A stretch of 64,000 nucleotides of DNA from Sellimonas caecigallum (GTDB lineage Bacteria; Bacillota; Clostridia; Lachnospirales; Lachnospiraceae). The position numbers were made by a program, and so were the translations under genes. The notes beneath the pieces are model-generated. The model made no database searches. It saw nothing but the letters and a program-made list of their open reading frames with translations, and was not told where the DNA came from. The stretch lies in contig NZ_VIRV01000001.1 of the NCBI RefSeq assembly GCF_019754295.1, forward strand, positions 124,001 to 188,000. The letters run 5' to 3'. This document shows positions 26,743 through 34,634 of the stretch, piece by piece (positions within the stretch are counted from its first letter, which is position 1; each line of letters opens with the position of its first letter).

Positions 26743-26771
26743 TTGACGGTTTTTAACGACGCCGCTATAAT
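26743..26771 (+). promoter_or_regulatory. Promoter of AI-2E permease-metA operon
   Basis: TTGACG (26743-26748), 17-bp spacer, TATAAT (26766-26771). Confidence 0.8.
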
Positions 26772-26802
26772 AGATTTATATGTTTCGAAATGAGGGAATC
26801 AA

Positions 26803-28140
26803 ATGAAAGAATCAGAACAAAACAAAGAAAAGACAGCAAAGGATGAGACTTCCCATATCATTCCCCGTTTTGGGAAAAAAGGGCCTTCCAAGCTGCGCCA
26901 ATCTTTCAGCAGAGGCATGACATATTTTCTTGTGGTGGCGGCATGTATTGTTCTTTATTTTGCATTTTTGAGGGCAGATATCCTTGCCGACAGTGTCCGT
27001 ACTGTCATCGGTATTCTAAAGCCCATCATCTATGGATTTGCCATCGCTTATCTGCTGAATCCAATTGTAAAAACAGTCGACAAGTATCTTTTTCCTATAC
27101 TTGGGAAAAAACTGAAAAAGCAAAAGACGGCGGAAAAGCTTTCCCGCATGACCGGCATTCTTTTGGCCTTGGTTTTTCTCTTTGCAATCATATTAGCTCT
27201 GTGCAACATGCTGATACCGGAATTGGCAAGAAGTATCGAAAATCTTATTACAACACTTCCTGCCCAGATGAATGCGGGGATGGACAAACTCACAGAACTG
27301 CAGTCTGACAAATCAACAACCGGTATGATCATCAAGAATCTGCTGAACCATGCCACAGAGAGCTTTCAGAACTGGATACAGACAGATCTCCTGCGTCAGA
27401 TCAATGTCATTATGACTAATCTTACCACTGGAGCCATCAACATTTTAAATGAAGTTTTCCAGTTTTTGATCGGATGCATCGTATCTGTGTACGTACTCCT
27501 TAGCAAGGAGCTCTTTGCTGCACAGGCGAAGAAAATCATCTACGCAGTCATGACAACCGACCATGCAAACATGACGCTTCACATTACGAGAAAGAGCAAT
27601 GAAATCTTCGGCGGTTTCATTATCGGAAAGATCATCGACTCTGCCATCATCGGCGTCCTGTGTTTCCTTGGAATTACATTGCTTGACATGCCGTATGTCG
27701 TACTTGTAAGCGTGATCGTCGGTGTGACGAATGTCATCCCATTCTTTGGGCCGTATATCGGAGCCATACCGTGTATCATCCTGATCGGTCTTACCGATCC
27801 GTTAAAGGGACTTTATTTTGCCATCTTCATTTTGCTTCTCCAGCAGCTGGACGGAAATGTCATCGGTCCAAAGATTCTCGGGGATTCCACCGGTCTTTCT
27901 GCTTTTTGGGTCGTATTTTCTATCCTTCTTGGAGGCGGATTGTTCGGTTTCGTAGGAATGATCGCCGGGGTACCGACATTTGCTGTGCTCTACTATATTT
28001 TCAAGATGATCATCGAAAATAAACTGGAGAAAAAGAAACTCCCTTGTCAGACGGCAGAATACGGAGATGTCGACCACATGAAGGAAGACGGATCCTTTGT
28101 CTACATAAAAGAAGAAAATAAGAAAAAAGGAGAGGACTAG
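26803..28140 (+). CDS. AI-2E family transporter
   Basis: 445-residue polytopic membrane protein of the AI-2E (YdbI/TqsA) family, with about eight hydrophobic segments and the characteristic central segment PYVVLVSVIVGVTNVIPFFG and GPYIGAIP. Charged N- and C-terminal tails of about 45 and 50 residues are cytosolic. Despite the name, many members export other small molecules or act as sodium/proton antiporters, so function is open. Its stop lies two bases before metA, so the two are one transcript. Confidence 0.88.
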   Translation: MKESEQNKEKTAKDETSHIIPRFGKKGPSKLRQSFSRGMTYFLVVAACIVLYFAFLRADILADSVRTVIGILKPIIYGFAIAYLLNPIVKTVDKYLFPILGKKLKKQKTAEKLSRMTGILLALVFLFAIILALCNMLIPELARSIENLITTLPAQMNAGMDKLTELQSDKSTTGMIIKNLLNHATESFQNWIQTDLLRQINVIMTNLTTGAINILNEVFQFLIGCIVSVYVLLSKELFAAQAKKIIYAVMTTDHANMTLHITRKSNEIFGGFIIGKIIDSAIIGVLCFLGITLLDMPYVVLVSVIVGVTNVIPFFGPYIGAIPCIILIGLTDPLKGLYFAIFILLLQQLDGNVIGPKILGDSTGLSAFWVVFSILLGGGLFGFVGMIAGVPTFAVLYYIFKMIIENKLEKKKLPCQTAEYGDVDHMKEDGSFVYIKEENKKKGED

Positions 28141-28142
28141 CC

Positions 28143-29063
28143 ATGCCGATTCGTGTACAGAATGAGCTGCCTGCAAAAGAAATACTGGAGCAGGAAAATA
28201 TATTTGTAATGGATGAGCACCGCGCCACCCATCAGGACATCCGTCCTTTAAAGATCGGCCTTTTGAACCTGATGCCGCTCAAAGAAGATACGGAATTACA
28301 GCTTCTGCGCTCTTTTTCCAACACACCGCTCCAGGTAGATGTGACATTTGTCATGGTGTCCAACCATGAATCAAAAAACACGTCCGCCAACCATCTCAAC
28401 AAATTTTATGTAAAATTTCAGGATATCAAAAACCAAAAATTCGACGGTTTCATCATTACCGGTGCTCCTATCGAGCATCTCCGCTTTGAGGAAGTCGACT
28501 ACTGGGATGAAATGAAAGAGATCATGGACTGGACAAAGACAAATGTAACCTCCACGATCCACCTGTGCTGGGGAGCACAAGCTGCCTATTACTATCATTT
28601 CGGGATTGATAAATATCCGCTTGACAAAAAGCTTTTCGGTGTCTTTAAGCATCGTGTCCTGAATCGCAAGATCCCTCTTGTACGCGGATTTGACGACGTA
28701 TTCTACGCGCCTCATTCCCGCCACACTCAAATCGATCCGGAGAAAATCCGGGCCATAAGCGATCTTGTAATCCTGGCCGAATCCGATGAAGCAGGCATCT
28801 TCCTTTCCATGACAAAAGACGGCCGACAGATCTTCGTCATGGGACATCCGGAATATGACCGTATGACACTGGATCAGGAATACAAAAGAGATAAAGCAAA
28901 AGGTCTTCCGATCGATATCCCAGTCAATTACTACCCGGATGACAACCCGGAAAATAAACCACTCCTTACATGGAGATCTAATGCCAATAATCTTTACACA
29001 AACTGGCTCAATTATTACGTTTATCAGGTAACTCCGTACGATATGGTCGGGACACCGTTTTAA
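28143..29063 (+). CDS. metA: Homoserine O-acyltransferase MetA (acetyl-CoA type)
   Basis: 306-residue enzyme activating homoserine for methionine synthesis. The catalytic Cys142 (HLCWGAQA), and His235 and Glu237 (MGHPEY) occur at the positions known for the family. Residue 111 is Glu (ITGAPIEHLRFEEVDYW); Glu at 111 is associated with acetyl-CoA specificity and Gly with succinyl-CoA, so this enzyme should make O-acetylhomoserine. It follows the permease gene by two bases and has no SAM riboswitch or T-box of its own. A strong terminator follows. Confidence 0.95.
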   Translation: MPIRVQNELPAKEILEQENIFVMDEHRATHQDIRPLKIGLLNLMPLKEDTELQLLRSFSNTPLQVDVTFVMVSNHESKNTSANHLNKFYVKFQDIKNQKFDGFIITGAPIEHLRFEEVDYWDEMKEIMDWTKTNVTSTIHLCWGAQAAYYYHFGIDKYPLDKKLFGVFKHRVLNRKIPLVRGFDDVFYAPHSRHTQIDPEKIRAISDLVILAESDEAGIFLSMTKDGRQIFVMGHPEYDRMTLDQEYKRDKAKGLPIDIPVNYYPDDNPENKPLLTWRSNANNLYTNWLNYYVYQVTPYDMVGTPF

Positions 29064-29077
29064 ATGTACCACGCAAA

Positions 29078-29112
29078 AACCTCCAAACTGACAGACAGTC
29101 TGGAGGTTTTTT
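29078..29112 (+). terminator. Terminator of metA
   Basis: AACCTCCAAACTG (29078-29090) / CAGTCTGGAGGTT (29096-29108) with one mismatch, then a run of Ts. Confidence 0.88.
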
Positions 29113-29149
29113 GGTTCAGTCATATTCTGACAGGGATTCAATTGTTCTT

Positions 29150-29464
29150 TTATCTGCACTTGAATGTTGCACACTCTGTGCCTTCACATGTGCAGGCTCC
29201 TCCGCCCTCTACGCTGATCTTTCCTGCCATGCATTTGCATGACTCGTTATAGCAGCATTCCTGCGCTTTACAGTCGATCATGCTGACAGGGGAAGCTTCC
29301 ATTGTGGCGTTGCTGTACGTGCCGCTCTTTCTCTCTTCAAAACTGTCACAACATGTATCGGACGCCTGTTTTGCCTGTTCTCCTCCGACATGGATCGCAT
29401 CCAGGTTACAGTAATAGTTCTGATTGTGCATACAGTTCTGCACGGTACATTTCAATTCTGGCAT
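29150..29464 (-). CDS. Tandem DUF1540 cysteine-rich small protein
   Basis: 104-residue protein with two copies of the roughly 40-residue DUF1540 unit: residues 5-41 (CTVQNCMHN-CNLDAIHVGG-CCDSF) and 63-104 (CKAQECCYNESCKCMAGKISV-CTCEGTECATF). Twelve or more cysteines and one tyrosine pair per repeat suggest metal binding or disulphides. DUF1540 proteins are typical of sporulating clostridia but have no settled function. AGGAGG ribosome site. It follows thrS by 55 bases and could be read from the same transcript. Confidence 0.85.
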   Translation of the reverse strand: MPELKCTVQNCMHNQNYYCNLDAIHVGGEQAKQASDTCCDSFEERKSGTYSNATMEASPVSMIDCKAQECCYNESCKCMAGKISVEGGGACTCEGTECATFKCR

Positions 29465-29519
29465 GTTTTCTACCTCCTTAGTTTTATTCAGAGTGTAGTA
29501 TGCCCGAATATTTTGCCGT

Positions 29520-31445
29520 CTATTCTTCGGATTTTACTTCACGTTTTGTTTTTTCAAAAATTTCTTTTTTGATATCGCCGATAAATTCATCGAGTGTTCT
29601 TTGTCCTTCATCTCCGGCAAACCGGCTTCTGACTGACACAAGACCCTCTTCCTGTTCTTTTGCGCCTACCACAAGCATATACGGAATTTTCTGCATCTGA
29701 GCTTCCCTGATCTTGTATCCGATCTTTTCAGCTCTCGTGTCGATCTCCACGCGAATTCCGGCATTTTTCAATGCTTCAAACACACTCTGTGCATAATCCA
29801 GATATTTGTCGGAGATTGGAAGCACTTTTACCTGCACCGGAGCAAGCCATGTAGGGAATGCCCCTGCAAAATGTTCGATGAGAATACCAAGGAATCGTTC
29901 GATAGATCCGAATACAACCCGGTGAATCATGATCGGACGATGTTTTTCTCCGTCTGCTCCTGTATATTCCAGCTGGAAACGCAGCGGAAGCTGGAAATCA
30001 AGCTGGATTGTTCCACACTGCCAAGTACGTCCAATGGAATCTTCCAGATGGAAATCAATCTTTGGCCCGTAGAATGCCCCATCCCCTTCGTTTACCACGT
30101 ACGGAAGTCCGAGGGAGTCAAGTGCCTCTCTCAGGGCATCTGTTGCCATGTTCCAATCCTCATCGCTTCCCATGCTGTCTTCCGGGCGTGTGGACAGTTC
30201 CACATGGTATTTAAATCCAAACAGTGTGTAGACTTCATCGATCAGTTCTGCCACACCGCGGATCTCATCTTTGATCTGCTCTGGAGTCATGAAGATATGG
30301 GCATCGTCCTGCGTGAAGCAGCGGACACGCATAAGTCCATGCATCTGTCCGGATTTTTCATGACGGTGTACGATCCCAAGTTCTCCCATACGGAGCGGAA
30401 GATCACGGTAAGAACGCGGTTCTGATTCGTATACGAGGATACCGCCCGGACAGTTCATTGGTTTTACTGCAAAATCCTGCTCATCGATAACCGTTGTATA
30501 CATATTTTCTTTGTAATGTCCCCAGTGTCCACTTGTCTCCCACAGATGTCTGCTCAGCATGATCGGAGTGGAAATCTCAACGTACCCGTGTTTTGTATGA
30601 ATGTCTCTCCAGTATTCCAGAAGTGCGTTTTTCAGCGCCATTCCTTTCGGAAGGAAGAATGGGAATCCAGGTCCTTCCTCTCTCATCATAAAGAGGCCAA
30701 GTTCCTTTCCAAGCTTTCTGTGATCGCGCTTTTTAGCCTCTTCCAGTCTTTCCAGATATTCGTCCAGATCTGCCTTCTTTGTGAAGGAAGTTCCGTAGAT
30801 TCTTGTAAGCATCTTGTTTTTCTCGTCGCCTCTCCAGTACGCTCCCGCAAGGCTTGTGAGCTTGAACGCCTTGACCGGTTTTGTGCTCATCAGGTGCGGT
30901 CCTGCGCAAAGGTCCGTGAATTCTCCCTGTCTGTAGAAGCTGATCACGGCATCCTCCGGAAGATCCTCGATAAGCTCCACTTTATACGGTTCTTCCTTTT
31001 CCTTCATCAAGGCGATAGCTTCCTCTCTCGGAAGAGTAAATGACTCGATAGGAAGTGCTTCTTTTACGATCTTTTTCATTTCTTTTTCGATTTTTTCCAG
31101 ATCATCTGTTGTAAACGGAGTCTCTCTGTCCACGTCATAATAGAACCCATCCGCGATAGCCGGTCCGATCGCCAGTTTTGTATCCGGATACAGTCTCTTT
31201 ACCGCCTGTGCAAGGATGTGGGAAGAAGTATGACGGAATGTATCCCGTCCTCCTTCGTCGTTAAATGTAAGGATGTTCAGCTCACAGTCTTCTGACAGGA
31301 CTGTCCTTAAATCTACGACTTCTCCATTTACTTCCCCCGCCATGGCAACTCTGGCGAGCCCTTCGCTGATATCCGCCGCAATATCAATTACGGACTTACT
31401 TTCGTTATATTCCTTTACGGAACCATCTTTCAATGTAATCTTCAT
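29520..31445 (-). CDS. thrS: Threonyl-tRNA synthetase
   Basis: 641-residue class II synthetase. A TGS domain (residues 1-62) is followed by the editing domain with HTSSHILAQAVKRLYP, the catalytic core with motif 2 (RSYRDLPLRMGELGIVHRHE) and motif 3 (MIHRVVFGSIERFLGILIEH), and the anticodon-binding domain at 540-641. Length is standard. Only 33 bases separate it from the aldo/keto reductase gene upstream, and the only T-box lies upstream of that gene, so threonine control must pass through the reductase cistron. Confidence 0.98.
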   Translation of the reverse strand: MKITLKDGSVKEYNESKSVIDIAADISEGLARVAMAGEVNGEVVDLRTVLSEDCELNILTFNDEGGRDTFRHTSSHILAQAVKRLYPDTKLAIGPAIADGFYYDVDRETPFTTDDLEKIEKEMKKIVKEALPIESFTLPREEAIALMKEKEEPYKVELIEDLPEDAVISFYRQGEFTDLCAGPHLMSTKPVKAFKLTSLAGAYWRGDEKNKMLTRIYGTSFTKKADLDEYLERLEEAKKRDHRKLGKELGLFMMREEGPGFPFFLPKGMALKNALLEYWRDIHTKHGYVEISTPIMLSRHLWETSGHWGHYKENMYTTVIDEQDFAVKPMNCPGGILVYESEPRSYRDLPLRMGELGIVHRHEKSGQMHGLMRVRCFTQDDAHIFMTPEQIKDEIRGVAELIDEVYTLFGFKYHVELSTRPEDSMGSDEDWNMATDALREALDSLGLPYVVNEGDGAFYGPKIDFHLEDSIGRTWQCGTIQLDFQLPLRFQLEYTGADGEKHRPIMIHRVVFGSIERFLGILIEHFAGAFPTWLAPVQVKVLPISDKYLDYAQSVFEALKNAGIRVEIDTRAEKIGYKIREAQMQKIPYMLVVGAKEQEEGLVSVRSRFAGDEGQRTLDEFIGDIKKEIFEKTKREVKSEE

Positions 31446-31478
31446 CTCATATCTCCTTTTCTTATTTTTTCATATTCT

Positions 31479-32336
31479 CTATTTCAGCATGACGCGTTCC
31501 CGGTCCGGATGTTCCCCCGACCATCCCGTCGGCGGCATCGTGTCCAGACGGCACATGTCTTCCATACTGATTTCAAAACCGAAAACATCTTTATTGTTCT
31601 TCATCCTTTCCTCGGACGATGCCTTCGGGATCGGTATGACTCCTTTCTGGAGAGCATATCGAAGGCAGATCTGTGCTGGAGAAACCTGATATTTCGTAGA
31701 GAGTTCCTCGATGAGCCTATCGTCCATGACACGCGCTCTCCCAAGAGGGCTCCACGCCTGCACCCAAATCCCTTTTTCCTTGCAGTGCCTTACCGCTGCT
31801 TCCTGGGTATATCCCGGATGAAACTCCAGCTGATCTACCGCCGGAACAATCCTGCACGTTTTCAAAAGGCTTTCGATATGGTGCGGAAGAAAATTGCTAA
31901 GTCCGATTGCCCTTATCTTCCCTTCCTCACACAATTCTTCCATCGCTTTCCACGTCTCCCGATCCAGCTCCTCCCAGTCATCGTAGTCTGGAGTCGGCTT
32001 CGGCCAATGGATCAGATATAGATCCAAGTAGTCTGTCCCGAGATTTTTCAGTGTCCTCGTGAAAGCCTTTTTTGTATTTTCGTATCCCATTTCATCTTTC
32101 CAGACTTTGGACACGATGAAAAATTCTTTCCTCGGTATACCACTTTCCCGGATCGCCTCCCCGACATACTTCTCCGTCCCATAAAAAGAGGCCGTATCCA
32201 GATACCGGTACCCACAGCGGATCGCCTTTCTGATCACTTCCGACGTATCTCCTTTTACCGCTTTGTATGTGCCAAATCCTATAGCCGGAATTTGGACTCC
32301 GTTGTTCAAAGTGATAAGTTCCTTGATCTGTTCCAT
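31479..32336 (-). CDS. Aldo/keto reductase in the thrS operon
   Basis: 285-residue NAD(P)H-dependent TIM-barrel oxidoreductase of the AKR superfamily (AKR5/2,5-diketogluconate-reductase-like). The catalytic tetrad is visible: Asp and Tyr in YLDTASFYG (about 46-54), Lys in SKVWK (about 77) and His in LIHWPK (about 110). IPKASSEERMKNN near residue 250 is the cofactor-binding segment. It is the first gene after the Thr-specific T-box and is followed by thrS. Substrate unknown; the threonine-linked regulation is the only clue. Confidence 0.9.
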   Translation of the reverse strand: MEQIKELITLNNGVQIPAIGFGTYKAVKGDTSEVIRKAIRCGYRYLDTASFYGTEKYVGEAIRESGIPRKEFFIVSKVWKDEMGYENTKKAFTRTLKNLGTDYLDLYLIHWPKPTPDYDDWEELDRETWKAMEELCEEGKIRAIGLSNFLPHHIESLLKTCRIVPAVDQLEFHPGYTQEAAVRHCKEKGIWVQAWSPLGRARVMDDRLIEELSTKYQVSPAQICLRYALQKGVIPIPKASSEERMKNNKDVFGFEISMEDMCRLDTMPPTGWSGEHPDRERVMLK

Positions 32337-32371
32337 ATCCCTCTCCTTTCAAAACAGAGTTTTTTTGCCAT

Positions 32372-32619
32372 AAAAAATCCCCTGCAGCTTTCACACTGCA
32401 AGGGACGAGTATTTCAACCCGCGGTTCCACCCCGCTTATGTGCCTTTACATGGCACACATCTCATTTGAATGATAACGGTTTCAAGCCGGGCGGTTTTGC
32501 CGCCGCTCAGAGGTAGTTTTCAGATGGTTCCGTGATAAAGGGCTTCCAGCCTTAGACCCTTCTCTCTGTATCCTTTCCGCATCCTACTCGTCTCTTCAAC
32601 GCATTTGCCTTTTACTATG
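32372..32619 (-). ncRNA. T-box riboswitch, specifier ACU (Thr)
   Basis: On the minus strand GGTGGAACCGCG (32431-32420) is the T-box element; its TGGA would pair with the UCCA end of tRNA-Thr. The terminator is TCCCTTGCAG (32405-32396) / CTGCAGGGGA (32387-32378) followed by six Ts. In stem I the context GAAA-ACT-ACCTCTGAG (specifier 32517-32515) aligns with the specifier-loop pattern of the Trp leader at 25053. It controls the reductase-thrS pair. Confidence 0.92.
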
Positions 32620-32625
32620 GTTCTC

Positions 32626-32654
32626 ATTATAATCACTGCTATTTTATTTGTCAA
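32626..32654 (-). promoter_or_regulatory. Promoter of the Thr T-box operon
   Basis: Minus strand TTGACA (32654-32649), 17-bp spacer, TATAAT (32631-32626). The -35 box lies inside the last codons of the YdcF-like gene. Confidence 0.88.
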
Positions 32655-33393
32655 TGCTCATTTTGCCTGCTTTCCATATCCTCCGAACCGGAAATACGAG
32701 AACAGCCAATATCTCTCGGAGCAGATAATTGAGAAAAAGCACCGGCTCTGACTTTGCCGTGACCGGGTAAAGATTCTCATAGCCCACATATTTTCCGAGC
32801 ATGACTGCCCGATACATGTGAAAACTGTTCGTCACGACTCCTGTCCTCTTCTTTTTACTGTCTGGAACTTCTTCAATGGAATACTTCATATTTTCCTCTG
32901 TGGATGTGGATTTTCCTTCCCGGACGATACGGCTTTTTAGAATACCGGCCTCTTCCAGATAGGACGCCATCGCCTCCGCCTCTGAGATATCTTCTCCTTT
33001 TCCTTTGCCTCCGGACACGATCGCCTTTGTGTCTGGATTTTCCTGCAGATACCGGAAGGCTTTCTCAAGTCTCAGGCGGAGGGAAATGGTAATCCTCCTG
33101 CCATCTACCTTTGCACCCAGCACGATCAGGTAATCAAGCCTCTTTTCTTCCGGCTTTCTCAAAAGAAACACCATCCGAATGAAAATAAAGAAAACAGCGG
33201 CGCAGAACACCGTCCCTGCAGCCGCTGAAATGATCTTTATCGTTTCCGGTATCTGACTCCGGCATACTTCTGCAAAAATCAGAACTATCCCTGAAAAAAG
33301 CCATACCCGGGAAAATGTGGCATTCCACCTTCTCACATACACACATATGACCGCATAGTAAAGAAGGAACAGAACTCCTGCTGTCTGCAGCAT
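32644..33393 (-). CDS. YdcF/SanA-like DUF218 membrane protein
   Basis: 249-residue protein with two or three N-terminal membrane helices (about residues 3-70) followed by a DUF218 domain: YLIVLGAKVDG, ALVSGGKG-type IVSGGKGKGEDISEAEAM, EGKSTSTEENM and VVTNSFHMYRA motifs. Family members (ElyC, SanA, YdcF) are linked to envelope polysaccharide carriers and vancomycin barrier function, but the reaction is unknown. Its start overlaps the SEC-C gene stop by one base (TAATG), so the two are coupled. Confidence 0.85.
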   Translation of the reverse strand: MLQTAGVLFLLYYAVICVYVRRWNATFSRVWLFSGIVLIFAEVCRSQIPETIKIISAAAGTVFCAAVFFIFIRMVFLLRKPEEKRLDYLIVLGAKVDGRRITISLRLRLEKAFRYLQENPDTKAIVSGGKGKGEDISEAEAMASYLEEAGILKSRIVREGKSTSTEENMKYSIEEVPDSKKKRTGVVTNSFHMYRAVMLGKYVGYENLYPVTAKSEPVLFLNYLLREILAVLVFPVRRIWKAGKMSIDK

Positions 33394-33902
33394 TAGTTTT
33401 TGCCGCAGCAGTGTTTATATTTCTTTCCGCTTCCGCACGGACACGGATCGTTTCTTCCGATTTTCTTTCCTTCTCTCACAAATGTGTGCATTTTCTTTGC
33501 TTCTTTGTAAAGAGCCTTCTGCTGCTCTTCGGAAAGAAGGATATTCCACTGCGGAAGTCCGTACAGCCAGTCTGCCTTCGCATCTACCATATTTTTGTAC
33601 AGTTTTTCTTTATCGTAAATCAATGTGACTTCTGTGTTCTCATCCATCGTCTCGATCGGGTTTTCCTGTACGAGGCTTTCATTGATACCATCCAGAAAGC
33701 CAACCATTGTCATAAGCTCCACGCCGTACTTTTCAGCCAGCTCTTTTACTGTACCTTTCACTTTCTCATCCGGATTGGAAAGCAGTTTTTCATAAATCCC
33801 TTTCTCGATCTGGAAATAAGCTCCCCAGAATTTTTCCAGTTGATCTTTTGTCATTTCTCTGGAATAGGCTGTCTCTCTCCATTGTTCTAATAACGTACTC
33901 AT
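33393..33902 (-). CDS. SEC-C motif protein
   Basis: 169-residue soluble protein ending in a SEC-C zinc-binding motif [19 protein letters not shown] (residues about 148-166), the same module found at the SecA C-terminus. The preceding 145 residues are helical and unrecognised. Proteins of this type may bind ribosomes or metals; no role can be given. First gene of a two-gene operon with the YdcF-like gene. Confidence 0.8.
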   Translation of the reverse strand: MSTLLEQWRETAYSREMTKDQLEKFWGAYFQIEKGIYEKLLSNPDEKVKGTVKELAEKYGVELMTMVGFLDGINESLVQENPIETMDENTEVTLIYDKEKLYKNMVDAKADWLYGLPQWNILLSEEQQKALYKEAKKMHTFVREGKKIGRNDPCPCGSGKKYKHCCGKN

Positions 33903-33925
33903 TTCACGAATTCTCCTTTGCCTTT

Positions 33926-33946
33926 ATATTCCTCGATAAGGAATAT
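33926..33946. promoter_or_regulatory. Palindrome at the SEC-C gene transcription start
   Basis: ATATTCC (33926-33932), 7-base spacer, GGAATAT (33940-33946), overlapping the edge of the -10 box and the expected start site. It could be an operator or a 5' hairpin. Confidence 0.4.
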
Positions 33947-33973
33947 TATATAACACGCATGTCCGGATTGCAA
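33945..33973 (-). promoter_or_regulatory. Promoter of SEC-C / YdcF-like operon
   Basis: Minus strand TTGCAA (33973-33968), 17-bp spacer, TATAAT (33950-33945). It is back to back with the promoter at 33994. Confidence 0.75.
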
Positions 33974-33993
33974 GCAAAACCCTCCGCCAAGCC

Positions 33994-34022
33994 TTGCTTT
34001 TCCACTTGTTTTTCTATATAAT
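33994..34022 (+). promoter_or_regulatory. Promoter of small membrane protein gene
   Basis: TTGCTT (33994-33999), 17-bp spacer, TATAAT (34017-34022). Confidence 0.75.
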
Positions 34023-34056
34023 AAAAACAGTTTCAAAGCTTACGGAGGGTCTATTC

Positions 34057-34287
34057 ATGAAAAAAACAAAGCGCATTCTCGCATGGATCGGGATCATCCT
34101 TCTGATCGCCATGTACGGCAGTACTCTTCTCTTTGCCCTGATCGATCATTCCAAAACTCAGGGATTTTTGAAGGCATCTATCGCCTGTACGATCTTCGTG
34201 CCGCTCCTTCTCTACGCATATACGATGTTCTACCGGTTTTCACACCATGATTCCGGAGAAGATGAAGATGATGAAAATAAGTTTTAA
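34057..34287 (+). CDS. Small two-helix membrane protein with acidic tail
   Basis: 76 residues. Two hydrophobic helices (about 8-30, ILAWIGIILLIAMYGSTLLF; about 43-62, ASIACTIFVPLLLYAYTMF) are followed by an acidic tail SGEDEDDENKF. Start ATG 34057 follows GGAGGG by seven bases. Not assignable to a characterised family; a conserved-hypothetical Lachnospiraceae membrane protein is likely. Convergent with the small frame at 34284. Confidence 0.75.
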   Translation: MKKTKRILAWIGIILLIAMYGSTLLFALIDHSKTQGFLKASIACTIFVPLLLYAYTMFYRFSHHDSGEDEDDENKF

Positions 34288-34430
34288 CTCATCCAAAGCA
34301 GGGGAACCATCCTGCTTTCTTTTGTCGTCTCTCTCTCTTCTTTTTCTTCTCTTCTGATCCGTTCTCGTTTACTCAAGTATTCTTCTATCGTCAGCACTTC
34401 GATCGTGTCTGTCCATCTGTTCTGCTGCAT
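34284..34430 (-). CDS. Hidden 48-residue charged small protein
   Basis: A 48-codon frame starts at ATG 34430-34428 with AGGAGG seven bases upstream, one of the best ribosome sites in the region, and a TATAAT about 35 bases before. The product opens MQQNRWTDTIEVLTIEEYLS and continues with an Arg/Glu-rich helix (KRERIRREEKEERE). It overlaps the preceding gene tail-to-tail by four bases. No homologue recognised. An inverted repeat TTATGA (34485-34490) / TCATAA (34499-34504) lies upstream. Coding status rests on the ribosome site and codon pattern only. Confidence 0.5.
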   Translation of the reverse strand: MQQNRWTDTIEVLTIEEYLSKRERIRREEKEERETTKESRMVPLLWMS

Positions 34431-34572
34431 GATCCTGCCTCCTTTTCTTTTCGGTATCTTCATTATATGCTCCTGCTCCTGGAATTATGACATTTCCATC
34501 ATAACCTTCTTCTGTGTCTATTGTATGGAAAAATTCGAAACCATTTTTGTTTTTATTTCATCACTTTATCTC

Positions 34573-34601
34573 TTGACAGTGCGAAAGTTTTATTTTAAAC
34601 T
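34573..34601 (+). promoter_or_regulatory. Promoter of asnA
   Basis: TTGACA (34573-34578), 17-bp spacer, TAAACT (34596-34601). No T-box is present. Confidence 0.7.
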
Positions 34602-34634
34602 AGAAACTGATTTTCTAAAGGAGGACTAAATGAT

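Noticed and set aside
28100-28142. SAM riboswitch or T-box before metA
   Set aside because: Only two bases separate it from the preceding gene; none is present at the operon start either.
34405-34629. Plus-strand frame of 74 codons before asnA
   Set aside because: No ribosome site at its start, composition is Phe/Ile/Cys-rich as expected of an antisense frame, and the asnA promoter lies inside it; the opposite strand has a better small gene.
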